NCBI GenBank assembly: GCA_018831055.1
Contig: JAHJRE010000206.1
Coordinates: 1-39,153, forward strand
Direction: 5' to 3'
Origin: Bacteroidota bacterium
GTDB lineage: Bacteria > Bacteroidota > Bacteroidia > Bacteroidales > B18-G4
Length of the DNA: 39,153 nucleotides
In this document: positions 25,479 through 34,060 of the stretch, piece by piece
Numbering within the stretch: the stretch's first letter is position 1
Layout: each line of letters begins with the position of its first letter
Translations under genes and position numbers: made by a program
Notes under the pieces: model-generated
The model's input: the letters and a program-made list of their open reading frames with translations, nothing else
Told to the model about the DNA's origin: nothing
Databases searched by the model: none

Positions 25479-25823
25479 ATGCCAAGATCAGTAAATTCAG
25501 TTGCCTCAAGGCAACGCAGGAAAAAAGTCCTTAACAGGGTTAAAGGACAGTTCGGCAGCAGGAAGAATGTCTGGACTGTCGCGAAAAACGCCGATGAAAG
25601 AGGTTTACAATATGCATACAGAGACAGAAGGACCAAGAAGAGGAACTTCAGGGCTTTGTGGATACAGCGTATCAATGCAGCCGTAAGGGAATTTGACATG
25701 TCATATTCCGTTTTCATGGGGAAGCTTCATAAAAACGATATTCAAATCAGCAGGAAGGTACTTGCCGACCTGGCCATGAATAATCCTGAAGCGTTTAAAG
25801 CCATTGTGGAAAAAGTAAAATAA
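25479..25823 (+). CDS. rplT: 50S ribosomal protein L20
   Basis: 114-aa primary 23S rRNA-binding protein needed for early 50S assembly. The family start [20 protein letters not shown] is intact, and the basic N-terminal tail is followed by the globular part ([20 protein letters not shown]). The length is normal. It ends the thrS operon, and a strong terminator begins 15 bases after the stop. Confidence 0.97.
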   Translation: MPRSVNSVASRQRRKKVLNRVKGQFGSRKNVWTVAKNADERGLQYAYRDRRTKKRNFRALWIQRINAAVREFDMSYSVFMGKLHKNDIQISRKVLADLAMNNPEAFKAIVEKVK

Positions 25824-25837
25824 ATATATAAGGATAC

Positions 25838-25872
25838 AAAAAAAAGCGCAGGAAACCCCTGCGCTTTTTTTT
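25838..25872 (+). terminator. Bidirectional intrinsic terminator between convergent genes
   Basis: A 15-bp perfect stem (25838-25852 with 25858-25872) has a GCGCAGG/CCTGCGC core, A/T tails and a 5-base loop. The A run before it and the T run after it give a U tract on both strands. It ends the rplT transcript and, from the other side, the sigma-54 activator transcript, whose stop codon overlaps its outer edge. Confidence 0.93.
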
Positions 25873-27250
25873 ATATCCCGAATTTTTTCATCCTCCGGTT
25901 CAGTGATTGCCAGGTAATATTAAGCAATGCAGCCGCCTTTGCTTTATTGTAACCGGATTTTTTCAGGGCTCTCAGGATCAATTCTTTTTCGGCTTGTTCA
26001 AGATCCATTTCCTCTGCGGTTGCCGGCTTTTCAGCTTCCTGTTTCTTCATGGCCAGATCGGGTAAGAGGTTTTCAAAGTCAGCCCAGCTAAGCTCGTTCC
26101 CCTCGCTAAGGATCAGTGCCCTCTCCACCAGATTTTTCAATTCCCTCACATTTCCCGGAAAAGCATAACTTTTCAGATTATGAGGTATGTTGGCATCAAT
26201 GGATTGAATATTTTTCCCAAGCTTATCATTGAACATGCCGAGGAAATGGTTAAGCAGCAAAGGAATATCCTCTTTGCGTTCTTTTAAAGGGGGAATATGG
26301 ATAAGGAATGAACTAAGGCGGTGATACAGGTCCAGGCGGAACCGGTTTTCCCTGACCAGTTTAAGGAGATCTTTATTTGAAGCTGCAATCACTCTGACAT
26401 CTACGGATATTTCTTTATGCGAACCTACTTTCTTAACCTTTTTTTCATCCAGGATCCTCAATAACTTAGCCTGCTGATTCATAGGCATATCACCAATCTC
26501 ATCCAGGAATAAAGTTCCATTGTTTGCGATTTCGAACCATCCGCTCCGATCATCGTCGGCACCCGTGAATGATCCTTTTTTATGACCGAAGAATTCACTT
26601 TCGAAAAGAGTTTCCGGAATGGCTGAACAATTTACCGTAAAAAAATACTCATTTCTTCTCTTGCTCATGAAATGTATTCCTCTGGCTACAAGCTCTTTGC
26701 CCGTTCCACTTTCCCCTGTTATCAACACTGTAGTATGATCAGCGGACGCTACTTTCGACATAATGCCTACGATATCACGCATCGCGGGCGTTCGTCCGAT
26801 CAGCTGGTGCCCGATATTCGACTGGAGTTCCTTTGATAACAGTGAGTATTGTTTTTCAACTTTTTTAAGTTTATTCGCCATGTCGACAAACCGTCTTGTG
26901 CGCTCGATGGCGTTATTAATGTCGACCAGGCGAAATGGTTTGGGAAAATAATCTGCAGCTCCAAGCCGCATTGCTTCAATAACAGTATTCATGTCCCCAT
27001 GACCGGAGATCATGATCACTTCCAAATCGTTGAACTGCTGTTTTATTTTCCCCAGGAATTGAAGACCATCCATTTCCGGCAGTTTGATATCCAGGATCAA
27101 AATATCGATTTCCTTTTCGTTCAGGATCCGGTAAGCCTCCGAAGGAACTTCTGCCTTTAATACATTATAAGACCGTTCCAGCAGAAACTCCTCGATTTCG
27201 TTTCTCACCCTTTCTTCATCATCCAGGATTAAAATACTAAGATCTTTCAT
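25871..27250 (-). CDS. Sigma-54-dependent response regulator (NtrC family)
   Basis: 459-aa transcription activator with three domains. Residues 1-120 are a receiver with phospho-acceptor Asp54 in LDIKLPEMDG. Residues 145-385 are an AAA+ domain with Walker A GESGTGKE, the sigma-54 contact loop GSFTGA (GAFTGA in most members) and an FLDEIGDM Walker B. The C-terminal 50 residues form a Fis-type helix-turn-helix (NKAKAAALLNITWQSLNRRMKKF). It remodels sigma-54 polymerase using ATP at enhancer sites. I chose ATG 27250, one base past the kinase stop codon. An ATG at 27286 would overlap the kinase and add 12 polar residues. It probably pairs with the kinase encoded just upstream. No target promoter was identified here. 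Confidence 0.93.
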   Translation of the reverse strand: MKDLSILILDDEERVRNEIEEFLLERSYNVLKAEVPSEAYRILNEKEIDILILDIKLPEMDGLQFLGKIKQQFNDLEVIMISGHGDMNTVIEAMRLGAADYFPKPFRLVDINNAIERTRRFVDMANKLKKVEKQYSLLSKELQSNIGHQLIGRTPAMRDIVGIMSKVASADHTTVLITGESGTGKELVARGIHFMSKRRNEYFFTVNCSAIPETLFESEFFGHKKGSFTGADDDRSGWFEIANNGTLFLDEIGDMPMNQQAKLLRILDEKKVKKVGSHKEISVDVRVIAASNKDLLKLVRENRFRLDLYHRLSSFLIHIPPLKERKEDIPLLLNHFLGMFNDKLGKNIQSIDANIPHNLKSYAFPGNVRELKNLVERALILSEGNELSWADFENLLPDLAMKKQEAEKPATAEEMDLEQAEKELILRALKKSGYNKAKAAALLNITWQSLNRRMKKFGI

Positions 27251-27251
27251 A

Positions 27252-29492
27252 TTACTTTTTACCCTTATATTCCGGTATATCGACAATCATGCGAGTAAAT
27301 TCATTTTCTTTACTCTCGGGATAGATTTCCCCTTTCATCTCCTTAATAATCCCATAGATAATGGATAATCCAAGCCCTGTCCCCATTTCGGCTTTTTTGG
27401 TTGTAAAAAAGGGATCGAAGATATTTCCTATGATTTTTTCAGGGATTCCTGTTCCGTTATCCTCTATGGTTATTATGATCCTGCTGTTCTTTTTTAAAGA
27501 CTTAATGAGTATTTTTTTCTGGTAATCAAGGTCGTTTAGCTTTTCAGCTTTTTCATCTATGGCATGTTTGGCATTTGAAAGGAGATTCAGAATAACTTGC
27601 TCGAGCTTATACATGTTTCCTTCAGCATAGCAATCATTGTCAGCGAGCTGGAGCGACAGAGAAATTTTATGGTTCCGGTATTGATTGGTTATAAGAGAAA
27701 GTGCATTAATAATAACATCGTTAATGGATATCTTTTCAATTTTTTCCGCCTGCTGGTCGCGTGAGAATATCCTGATATGTTCGATAATATTTCTAATTCT
27801 GGCAATATCCTGGAATAATGAGTCAAATTTACGCTCTACATATTCTTTGGAAAGTTCATCCTTGGAAAGTTTATCCAGGATATTGTCGAGTCCCATGGAA
27901 ATGCTTCCCAGTGGCTGGTTTATTTCGTGAGCCATCCCTGCGGCCAGTTCTCCGAGAGATTCCAGTTTGGATTTTTGAATCAGAAGTTGTTGTTGTGTTT
28001 TAATTTTTTCCAGTTCTTCCTTTACCCTGTTTTCAAGGTTTCTGTTCAGTTCTTTGAGAGCTTCGGCAGTTTTCTTTCGTTCTGTTATATCGGTAAGGAA
28101 AGAAAGAACGGCAGGGTCTCCTTCCCAGGTAATAAGATTTGATTTTAATTCAAACCATTTAGCATCACCCTCTTTATCCAGGAACTGAATGTCGTATCTC
28201 TCTTCGACTTTTTCTCCTTTGAGTCGGCGGATATGGTTGTCAAGCACCATTTCCCGGTAGTCGGGATGAAGAAAGTCAACGAAAGGTTTTCCAATAGACT
28301 CTTTGGGAAGGTAACCGGTCATTTCATAAAGCTTGGGGTTGATAAACTTCACCATGCCGTTGACCGAAAGGAGTATGCCGTCGTTGGCATTTTCAAAGAT
28401 TTGCCTGTACTTCTCTTCACTTTCCCTGAGCATCATTTCCATCTGAGCTCTTTCCTGGATTTCGGACTGGAGCGCTTTTGTTCGCTGATTTATCCTGTTT
28501 TCCAGTTCGTTATTCAGCCGTAGAAGCTCCACCTCAACTTTTTTTCTATGAATGGCGGCCCCCATGATATCCGCGGCAGCCATCAGGGCACTGACCTCAG
28601 CTTCTGTCCATTCCCTTTTCTCCATGCACTGATCAAAACCGATAAATCCCCACCAGTTATTATAAACAAATATGGGGACTACAATAAGGCTGATGATCTT
28701 TTGAGCCTGCAAGACATTTTGTTCCGAGTCAGGAAAATCTTCTATATGGCCATAAATGGGTTTTCCCCTGCCCAATACCTTGTACCATCGCCGGAACCCA
28801 TCCTCTTCAAAAGAAACATTCTGCAAGGCAGGATTGTCTATCTGTGGCTCAATATGCTCTGATACCCATTCGTATTGCTGGCTCGTGAATGTCTTTCCAT
28901 CTTCATTGACCTGGTTTTCGAAAATGTATACCCGGCTTACACGGGTAGCGGAACCAAGGCGTTTCAAAACATTTTTTATACTCTGCTTTCCATAATTGAA
29001 TTTCAGAAATTGTTCGGCGGCGTAACTCACAGCCCTCATAATCTCTTCACTATGTTTCAGAGCTTTTTCTATCCTCTTCCTGCGGGCTTCCTGTTCTGAT
29101 GCACGCCGTTCAAGCTGAATTTCACAGGATATGTGCTGCAAAATCTTTTGCAACTTTTCTTCACTGACCGGTTTGATAAGAAACCCTTTGACTCCATATT
29201 CTATGGCTTGAAGAAAATATCGTGACTCCACGAACACCGAGGCGATTATAATACGGGCAAACTTATTCTTTTCACGAATCTTGTGAATCAATTCAAAGCC
29301 ATCTGCATCGGGCAATTTTATGTCTGTTATAATCAAGTCGGGCTGTTCCTTCTCATAAATTTTTATAGCCTCATTATACCCCGATGCCTTGCTGACCTTT
29401 TCCGTTACACGGCAGACTTTATCATAAAGAGCCCATTCTCCCTGTACAGGAGATTCGACAACCAACGCGGAGATTAATTGTTTATGGATCAT
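27252..29492 (-). CDS. Sensor histidine kinase with N-terminal receiver, GAF and PAS domains
   Basis: 746-aa soluble kinase without membrane segments. Order: receiver-like domain (1-125, Asp57 in ITDIKLPDADG), coiled coil (125-155), GAF domain (about 160-320), coiled coil (320-355), PAS domain (about 357-475), coiled coil, HisKA dimerisation domain with His522 in MAHEINQPLGS, and a C-terminal ATPase domain with DNGTGIPE and GTGLGLSI. The receiver lacks the usual acidic pair at its N-terminus (VVESP instead of VVDD-type), so its Mg site may be weak. It likely senses a cytoplasmic signal via GAF/PAS and phosphorylates the sigma-54 activator encoded one base downstream. Signals cannot be read from sequence. 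Confidence 0.92.
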   Translation of the reverse strand: MIHKQLISALVVESPVQGEWALYDKVCRVTEKVSKASGYNEAIKIYEKEQPDLIITDIKLPDADGFELIHKIREKNKFARIIIASVFVESRYFLQAIEYGVKGFLIKPVSEEKLQKILQHISCEIQLERRASEQEARRKRIEKALKHSEEIMRAVSYAAEQFLKFNYGKQSIKNVLKRLGSATRVSRVYIFENQVNEDGKTFTSQQYEWVSEHIEPQIDNPALQNVSFEEDGFRRWYKVLGRGKPIYGHIEDFPDSEQNVLQAQKIISLIVVPIFVYNNWWGFIGFDQCMEKREWTEAEVSALMAAADIMGAAIHRKKVEVELLRLNNELENRINQRTKALQSEIQERAQMEMMLRESEEKYRQIFENANDGILLSVNGMVKFINPKLYEMTGYLPKESIGKPFVDFLHPDYREMVLDNHIRRLKGEKVEERYDIQFLDKEGDAKWFELKSNLITWEGDPAVLSFLTDITERKKTAEALKELNRNLENRVKEELEKIKTQQQLLIQKSKLESLGELAAGMAHEINQPLGSISMGLDNILDKLSKDELSKEYVERKFDSLFQDIARIRNIIEHIRIFSRDQQAEKIEKISINDVIINALSLITNQYRNHKISLSLQLADNDCYAEGNMYKLEQVILNLLSNAKHAIDEKAEKLNDLDYQKKILIKSLKKNSRIIITIEDNGTGIPEKIIGNIFDPFFTTKKAEMGTGLGLSIIYGIIKEMKGEIYPESKENEFTRMIVDIPEYKGKK

Positions 29493-29572
29493 AGAACGGT
29501 GGGATTTATGATTATCCGTTATGCTAAGTTAATATTTTTCGGAAAGCATGCCCGCACAATTGAAAATAAACA

Positions 29573-30217
29573 ATGGACAGGAAAACAATACAGGGCCTTA
29601 GAAACGAGTATCTTTCAGGCATCCTGGAAGAATCCGGTTTGCCGGATAATCCGCAAACGTTATTCGGTCAGTGGTTAAAAGAAGCTATTGGTAAAGGAAT
29701 TCCGGAGGCCAATGCCATGGCGCTTAGTACAGTTTCTTCTGAGGGAAGACCATCGAGCCGTATTGTTTTGATGAAAGATTATCAGGATGGTAGCCCGGTA
29801 TTTTTTACCAATTATAGCAGCCGAAAAGCCGGTGAAATAGAAAATAACTCCGCCGCAAGCCTGCTTTTTTTCTGGAAGGAACTGGATCGGCAGATCCGGA
29901 TTGAGGGTTTTATTCAAAAAACCAAGCCGGAGGTATCCGATGAATATTTCCTGGAAAGACCTGGTGCTAGCAGGGTGGGGGCAATAATTTCACCTCAGAG
30001 TATGGAAATCCCTGACAGAAGCTTCCTGGAAAATCGATTCGATGAATTCATGACACAAAAGGATGTCCTGAAAGAAAAAAGGCCTCAATTTTGGGGTGGT
30101 TATCAGTTAATTCCTGATTATTACGAGTTTTGGCAGGGACGGGAAAACCGTCTTCACGACCGTATATGTTATCGAAAGGCCGGGAAGGCCTGGACCAGAG
30201 CAAGGCTTGCACCCTGA
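29573..30217 (+). CDS. pdxH: Pyridoxine/pyridoxamine 5'-phosphate oxidase
   Basis: FMN enzyme, 214 aa, that oxidises pyridoxine or pyridoxamine phosphate to PLP, the cofactor used by several enzymes in this window. The FMN-binding segment SSRIVLMKDYQDGSPVFFTN, SRKAGEIENN and the C-terminal RENRLHDRICYRK (the RLHDR motif) match the family. Length is normal. It is transcribed away from the sensor kinase, with an 80-base gap between them in which I see no clear promoter. The stop TGA directly abuts the stop of the convergent lipoprotein gene. Confidence 0.96.
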   Translation: MDRKTIQGLRNEYLSGILEESGLPDNPQTLFGQWLKEAIGKGIPEANAMALSTVSSEGRPSSRIVLMKDYQDGSPVFFTNYSSRKAGEIENNSAASLLFFWKELDRQIRIEGFIQKTKPEVSDEYFLERPGASRVGAIISPQSMEIPDRSFLENRFDEFMTQKDVLKEKRPQFWGGYQLIPDYYEFWQGRENRLHDRICYRKAGKAWTRARLAP

Positions 30218-30964
30218 TCAGTCTAGTAAGATCTTCGTTTTGGGCATTAATACCCTAAGACTATCAATCATTTCCCTGGGTATTTCATTTCCTCTGAGAT
30301 ATATGGATCTCAGTTTTTGTAGATCTGTTATCTCATAAGGTAAGGATTTGATTTGATTGTAAGAGATATACAATATTTCGAGGTTCTTGAGATCTGCAAT
30401 GCCTGGGCTGATTTCAGAAATTTGGTTATTATCAATTTTTAATACTTTTAAATTCCTCATTCCGTATAATCTTTCAGGAATCTCCCTGAGATTGTTGTGG
30501 CTCAGATGTAATTCCTCGAGGCTTTGCATTTCCATCAGTTCGGTAGGTATAACTGAAAGCTTATTGTTTTCGATAATAAGCCGTTTCAGATTTGGTAAGC
30601 GGTAAATTACGTCCGGAACCTTGCTGAAGTTGTTAAATCCGAGGTACAGATCCTGAAGGTAAAGCATGTCACCAATATATTGAGGTAGAGATGTGAGATC
30701 GTTCCTGGTTAATTCCAATACATTGAGATAGCGGAACTTGAATAATTTGGGAGGGACAGACTCAAGGTTCTGATTAAAAATGAGAAGTTTATAAACCGAA
30801 TCGGGTGACTCCAAAGCCTCTTCCAATGAACGGTATGTTTTTAACTGATATAGTTCCTGCAAGGAGAATAGTTTTTCAGGCTCAAATTGCTCGTAACGGA
30901 TTCTTCGTTCGCAGGCAACTGAAAGCAATGATAAAACTAAAACTATGGCTGTTATTTTTTTCAT
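30218..30964 (-). CDS. Leucine-rich-repeat lipoprotein
   Basis: 248-aa predicted lipoprotein. The signal peptide ends with a lipobox at LLSVAC (Cys about residue 18). About seven leucine-rich repeats of roughly 23 residues follow from about residue 60 (for example LKVLKIDNNQISEISPGI, LEILYISYNQIKSLPYEI). The repeats match the bacterial plant-type spacing (LxxLxLxxNxLxxIPxxL). The role is likely protein binding in the periplasm or at the cell surface; no enzyme domain is present. It is convergent with pdxH, and no terminator lies between the two. Confidence 0.86.
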   Translation of the reverse strand: MKKITAIVLVLSLLSVACERRIRYEQFEPEKLFSLQELYQLKTYRSLEEALESPDSVYKLLIFNQNLESVPPKLFKFRYLNVLELTRNDLTSLPQYIGDMLYLQDLYLGFNNFSKVPDVIYRLPNLKRLIIENNKLSVIPTELMEMQSLEELHLSHNNLREIPERLYGMRNLKVLKIDNNQISEISPGIADLKNLEILYISYNQIKSLPYEITDLQKLRSIYLRGNEIPREMIDSLRVLMPKTKILLD

Positions 30965-30999
30965 ATCCTAAACGTGTTATATGATTGCAAGTTAAGAAA

Positions 31000-31028
31000 A
31001 ATGCAGGATACTTGTGGAATTCTGCATT
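31000..31028 (-). terminator. Weak terminator-like hairpin after the TonB receptor
   Basis: Arms AATGCAG (31000-31006) and CTGCATT (31022-31028) pair perfectly over 7 bp around a 15-base loop. On the minus strand the stem is followed by a T-rich stretch. It lies about 30 bases past the stop of the TonB-dependent receptor. The stem is short and the loop long, so termination would be partial. Confidence 0.5.
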
Positions 31029-31056
31029 ATAATTTATTTGCTAACCCGGGCTGATT

Positions 31057-33960
31057 TTAAAAGAATGAATACGAGAAGCTGATTTTAAAAGCCGTACCGG
31101 GTGATAGTTTTGTAAAGGGTTGATCCTCGGCTTTGTACGACTTTGAAATCAATTCTTTGTCGTCGTTCAGGATATTATCGATTTTTAATCCGATCTGCAT
31201 CCTGTTGTCCTTGCCGAATTTTTTTGATGAATTGAAGTTTAAGCTATGGAAAGGAACGGTGTAGATATCCGGCCGGTCGACAATACCCACGTACTGGAGG
31301 GTTTGTCCCTGGACGTTGTAATACAGGCCTGCCTCAAATCCGTTCCAGAATCCATTTTCACCGCCGTTATAGGATAATCCGCCATTAACAATATATGGGG
31401 CTTGTCCTGCCATAACCCGGTATTTATCGATATTTTCACCCGTGCGGGCATTTTCAACCCGGGAATTGTATTCCGTTGAGCTGAGTTTAATGCTGGAATG
31501 CGTATAGGTGAAATTGAAAAGAATACTGAAATTTTCTAACGTTTTAGCAATATTGCCAAGGCTTAGTCTCATTTCTGCTTCGGCTCCGTAAACCTGGCCG
31601 TCGCCAACGTTTCTGGGTTGAAATGAACCAACCAGGGTTGCATATTGAACGATCTCAATGGGCCTGATGAATTGTTTGTAAAACGCGCTCAGAGAAAACA
31701 TCTGGCCATTCTCAAAAAACAATTCCCATCGCAGATCATAGTTGTGTATATTGGTACTGGTCAGATTCCCATCCCAATACTCTAAACCCCTTACATCATC
31801 GGCATCGCGAAAAAGACCTCCAATAAAGGTTCTGCCGCTAACAGGGTCGTAAATTTCGGCGTATGACAATTCTTTAAATGAAGGTCTGGCAATTGTTTTT
31901 GAATATCCTGCGCGGAGGTTTTGTTTTTCCGTGAGGTTGTAAATAAGGTTGATTGCCGGGAAGAAATCAATATTGTCGAGTACTACATCATCGTTTAGCA
32001 CAATGTTTCCCAACTGATTCTGACCGGTATAACGCTGGACATAGTTTTCAAACCTAACACCTAGAATGGCACGGAGTTTAGTGAATAGTGAAGCTTCGAA
32101 AGAAACATAACCGGCAATATTATTGACACTGGAGTTGAATTTATTTGGGTTGGTCGGAACAAAGTTGGCATCAAAGGTTGTACCCCGTGTGACATAACTT
32201 GTTGTTCCATCGAAATACGGCCAGATATTATAATCGAAGAATAACTCATCCGGATTTCCGGTTAAGGGGATATCCCGAATATTGAGAGCAAAGGTACGAA
32301 CCTCGAATTCTCGTTGTTTATAGGTATACGCACCACCAAATTCAACTTTAGCTCCCTGGCCCATGATATCAAAGTTTTTGGTTATATGGGCGATACCGGC
32401 CATATTGAACTCTTCCAGGTCACGCCAAAGTCTTTCGGGAAACCCTACCTCGGTTCCTATAGACCATTTTCCATCTCTATCCTCATAGCGTGTAAAACGG
32501 ATATCAGGATCCTGTATTTTTGATAGGGTAGGGGACAGTTTCCACTCCACTTCCCATCTTTTTTCGGGAAAAGCATGTTTCCCATCGAGCAATAGGTTGG
32601 TTAAAGATCTTTCACTATAATCGAGGTTATGCTGGAAACCATAGAAATTGGAACCCTGGTCGGAACCACGGTAATCGAAAATACCGGCTTTGGATTCCCC
32701 GTTTTGAAGGTGCAGCAGGTTCAGGCGATATTTAGAGTTTTTGGTTTTAATGGCTAAGCCGGCAAGTCCGCTCCAAAGGATATTGCTTACGCCGTAATCA
32801 CCTTTTTGAAATTCACGGATTTCCATTTCATAAACGCTCTTATCTCCGGAAAGGCCGTATCTTCCGAATTCGGCATCTTTATAATATTCAGTTTCGTTTT
32901 TGTACGAAAGGGCAAGATTATATCCGAAAGTAAATCTTTTGCCTGGTTTTTGGTTTCCAAAAGAAAATCCAAATCCCCAGTCCATGAAACTCTTTTCTTT
33001 ATAGGCTGCCATATGCGGGTTGAAATCATTGAGGATCTCGCGGTAGCGTTGCCCTTTCGGTCCATCAGGGTTACCAACGGCTTCGGAAAAGAAGGGAATA
33101 TTGCTGGTTGCGGGAATTGCGCGTGTCCCATCATCGAAACCCAGGAAATCGGTTTTGCCACCTTCGTAGGTCAGATAATTGCTGTTGAAGTGCATGGAAG
33201 GATTATAACCAAGGTTTAATGAAACATTACCTTTTTTTTCTTCCGGAAAATCTTTCGTTTCAATATCGATAATACCACCGGTGAAGTCGGCGGGTAGTTT
33301 TGCATTGAAAGATTTATGAACAATGATGTTATCTATAACATTGGTTGGAAACAGGTCCATTTGTAAAGTGTTCCTGTCGGGGTCCAGACCAGGGATATCG
33401 ATTTCATTAAGGACGGTTTTGGTATAGCGGTCGCCGAGGCCTCTAACGTAAACATATTTTCCTCCTTCTACCGATATTCCAGGGACACGTTTCATGGATG
33501 AGGCGGCGTCGGAGTCTCCCATTTTGCGGAATCCTGCGGCGGAAATACCGTCCACGACATTTGCGGATTTCCTTTTAATGGTAAGGAGGGCATTCTCATT
33601 ATTTCTAACGGCCTGAGCAGCAATAACGACTTCAGAAAGCTCGAAGGTAACTTCCTGGAGGCCGATATCATTAACAACGGTAACCTCTCCTGATTTTACC
33701 AAAATGTCTTTTATCGTATAGGCCTGGTAGGAAATATAGGAAATGGATAAATTGCAGTTGCCAGGAGCCACTTTAATGTTGAATTTACCGTCGAGGTCGG
33801 TGATGGTACCGATGGTTGTTCCTTCAATGACCACGGAAACACCGGGTAGTGATTCCCCGTTGGCGGCATCGAACACGGTTCCTCTGATAAACCCATCCTG
33901 GGAAAACGAATTTACTGCAACAACCAGCAAGAAAAGCCAAGTTATAAATATTGAACGCAT
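31057..33960 (-). CDS. TonB-dependent outer-membrane receptor with N-terminal CarboxypepD_reg domain
   Basis: 967-aa outer-membrane transporter. Residues 1-20 are a signal peptide (ending NSFSQ). Residues 25-110 form a CarboxypepD_reg-like domain (GTVFDAANGESLPGVSVVIEG). The plug domain follows (about 125-240, with YVRGLGDRYTKTVLNE and LPADFTGGIIDIE), then a long beta-barrel ending in Phe-Phe as expected for outer-membrane insertion. The DRYT and GLDPDRN segments belong to a distinctive receptor subfamily with a conserved plug. There is no SusD partner, so it is not a standard polysaccharide locus. The gene upstream encodes a beta-helix-type lipoprotein, probably its partner. The pair may import a scarce nutrient; I suspect phosphate or an organic phosphate, but that is inference. 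Confidence 0.92.
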   Translation of the reverse strand: MRSIFITWLFLLVVAVNSFSQDGFIRGTVFDAANGESLPGVSVVIEGTTIGTITDLDGKFNIKVAPGNCNLSISYISYQAYTIKDILVKSGEVTVVNDIGLQEVTFELSEVVIAAQAVRNNENALLTIKRKSANVVDGISAAGFRKMGDSDAASSMKRVPGISVEGGKYVYVRGLGDRYTKTVLNEIDIPGLDPDRNTLQMDLFPTNVIDNIIVHKSFNAKLPADFTGGIIDIETKDFPEEKKGNVSLNLGYNPSMHFNSNYLTYEGGKTDFLGFDDGTRAIPATSNIPFFSEAVGNPDGPKGQRYREILNDFNPHMAAYKEKSFMDWGFGFSFGNQKPGKRFTFGYNLALSYKNETEYYKDAEFGRYGLSGDKSVYEMEIREFQKGDYGVSNILWSGLAGLAIKTKNSKYRLNLLHLQNGESKAGIFDYRGSDQGSNFYGFQHNLDYSERSLTNLLLDGKHAFPEKRWEVEWKLSPTLSKIQDPDIRFTRYEDRDGKWSIGTEVGFPERLWRDLEEFNMAGIAHITKNFDIMGQGAKVEFGGAYTYKQREFEVRTFALNIRDIPLTGNPDELFFDYNIWPYFDGTTSYVTRGTTFDANFVPTNPNKFNSSVNNIAGYVSFEASLFTKLRAILGVRFENYVQRYTGQNQLGNIVLNDDVVLDNIDFFPAINLIYNLTEKQNLRAGYSKTIARPSFKELSYAEIYDPVSGRTFIGGLFRDADDVRGLEYWDGNLTSTNIHNYDLRWELFFENGQMFSLSAFYKQFIRPIEIVQYATLVGSFQPRNVGDGQVYGAEAEMRLSLGNIAKTLENFSILFNFTYTHSSIKLSSTEYNSRVENARTGENIDKYRVMAGQAPYIVNGGLSYNGGENGFWNGFEAGLYYNVQGQTLQYVGIVDRPDIYTVPFHSLNFNSSKKFGKDNRMQIGLKIDNILNDDKELISKSYKAEDQPFTKLSPGTAFKISFSYSFF

Positions 33961-34000
33961 GGTATTTGATATGTTTTGAAATAGGGGTTTTATTAATCAA

Positions 34001-34037
34001 ATAAAACACGCAAGTTGTGATAACCTGCGTGTTTTAT
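34001..34037 (-). terminator. Hairpin between lipoprotein and TonB receptor genes
   Basis: A 12-bp perfect stem (34001-34012 with 34026-34037) has the core AAACACGCA/TGCGTGTTT and a 13-base loop. It lies about 24 bases past the lipoprotein stop and 40 before the receptor start. The AT-rich flanks could allow partial termination, giving more lipoprotein than receptor mRNA. Confidence 0.7.
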
Positions 34038-34060
34038 ATACTATTTAATAAACGCGATTC

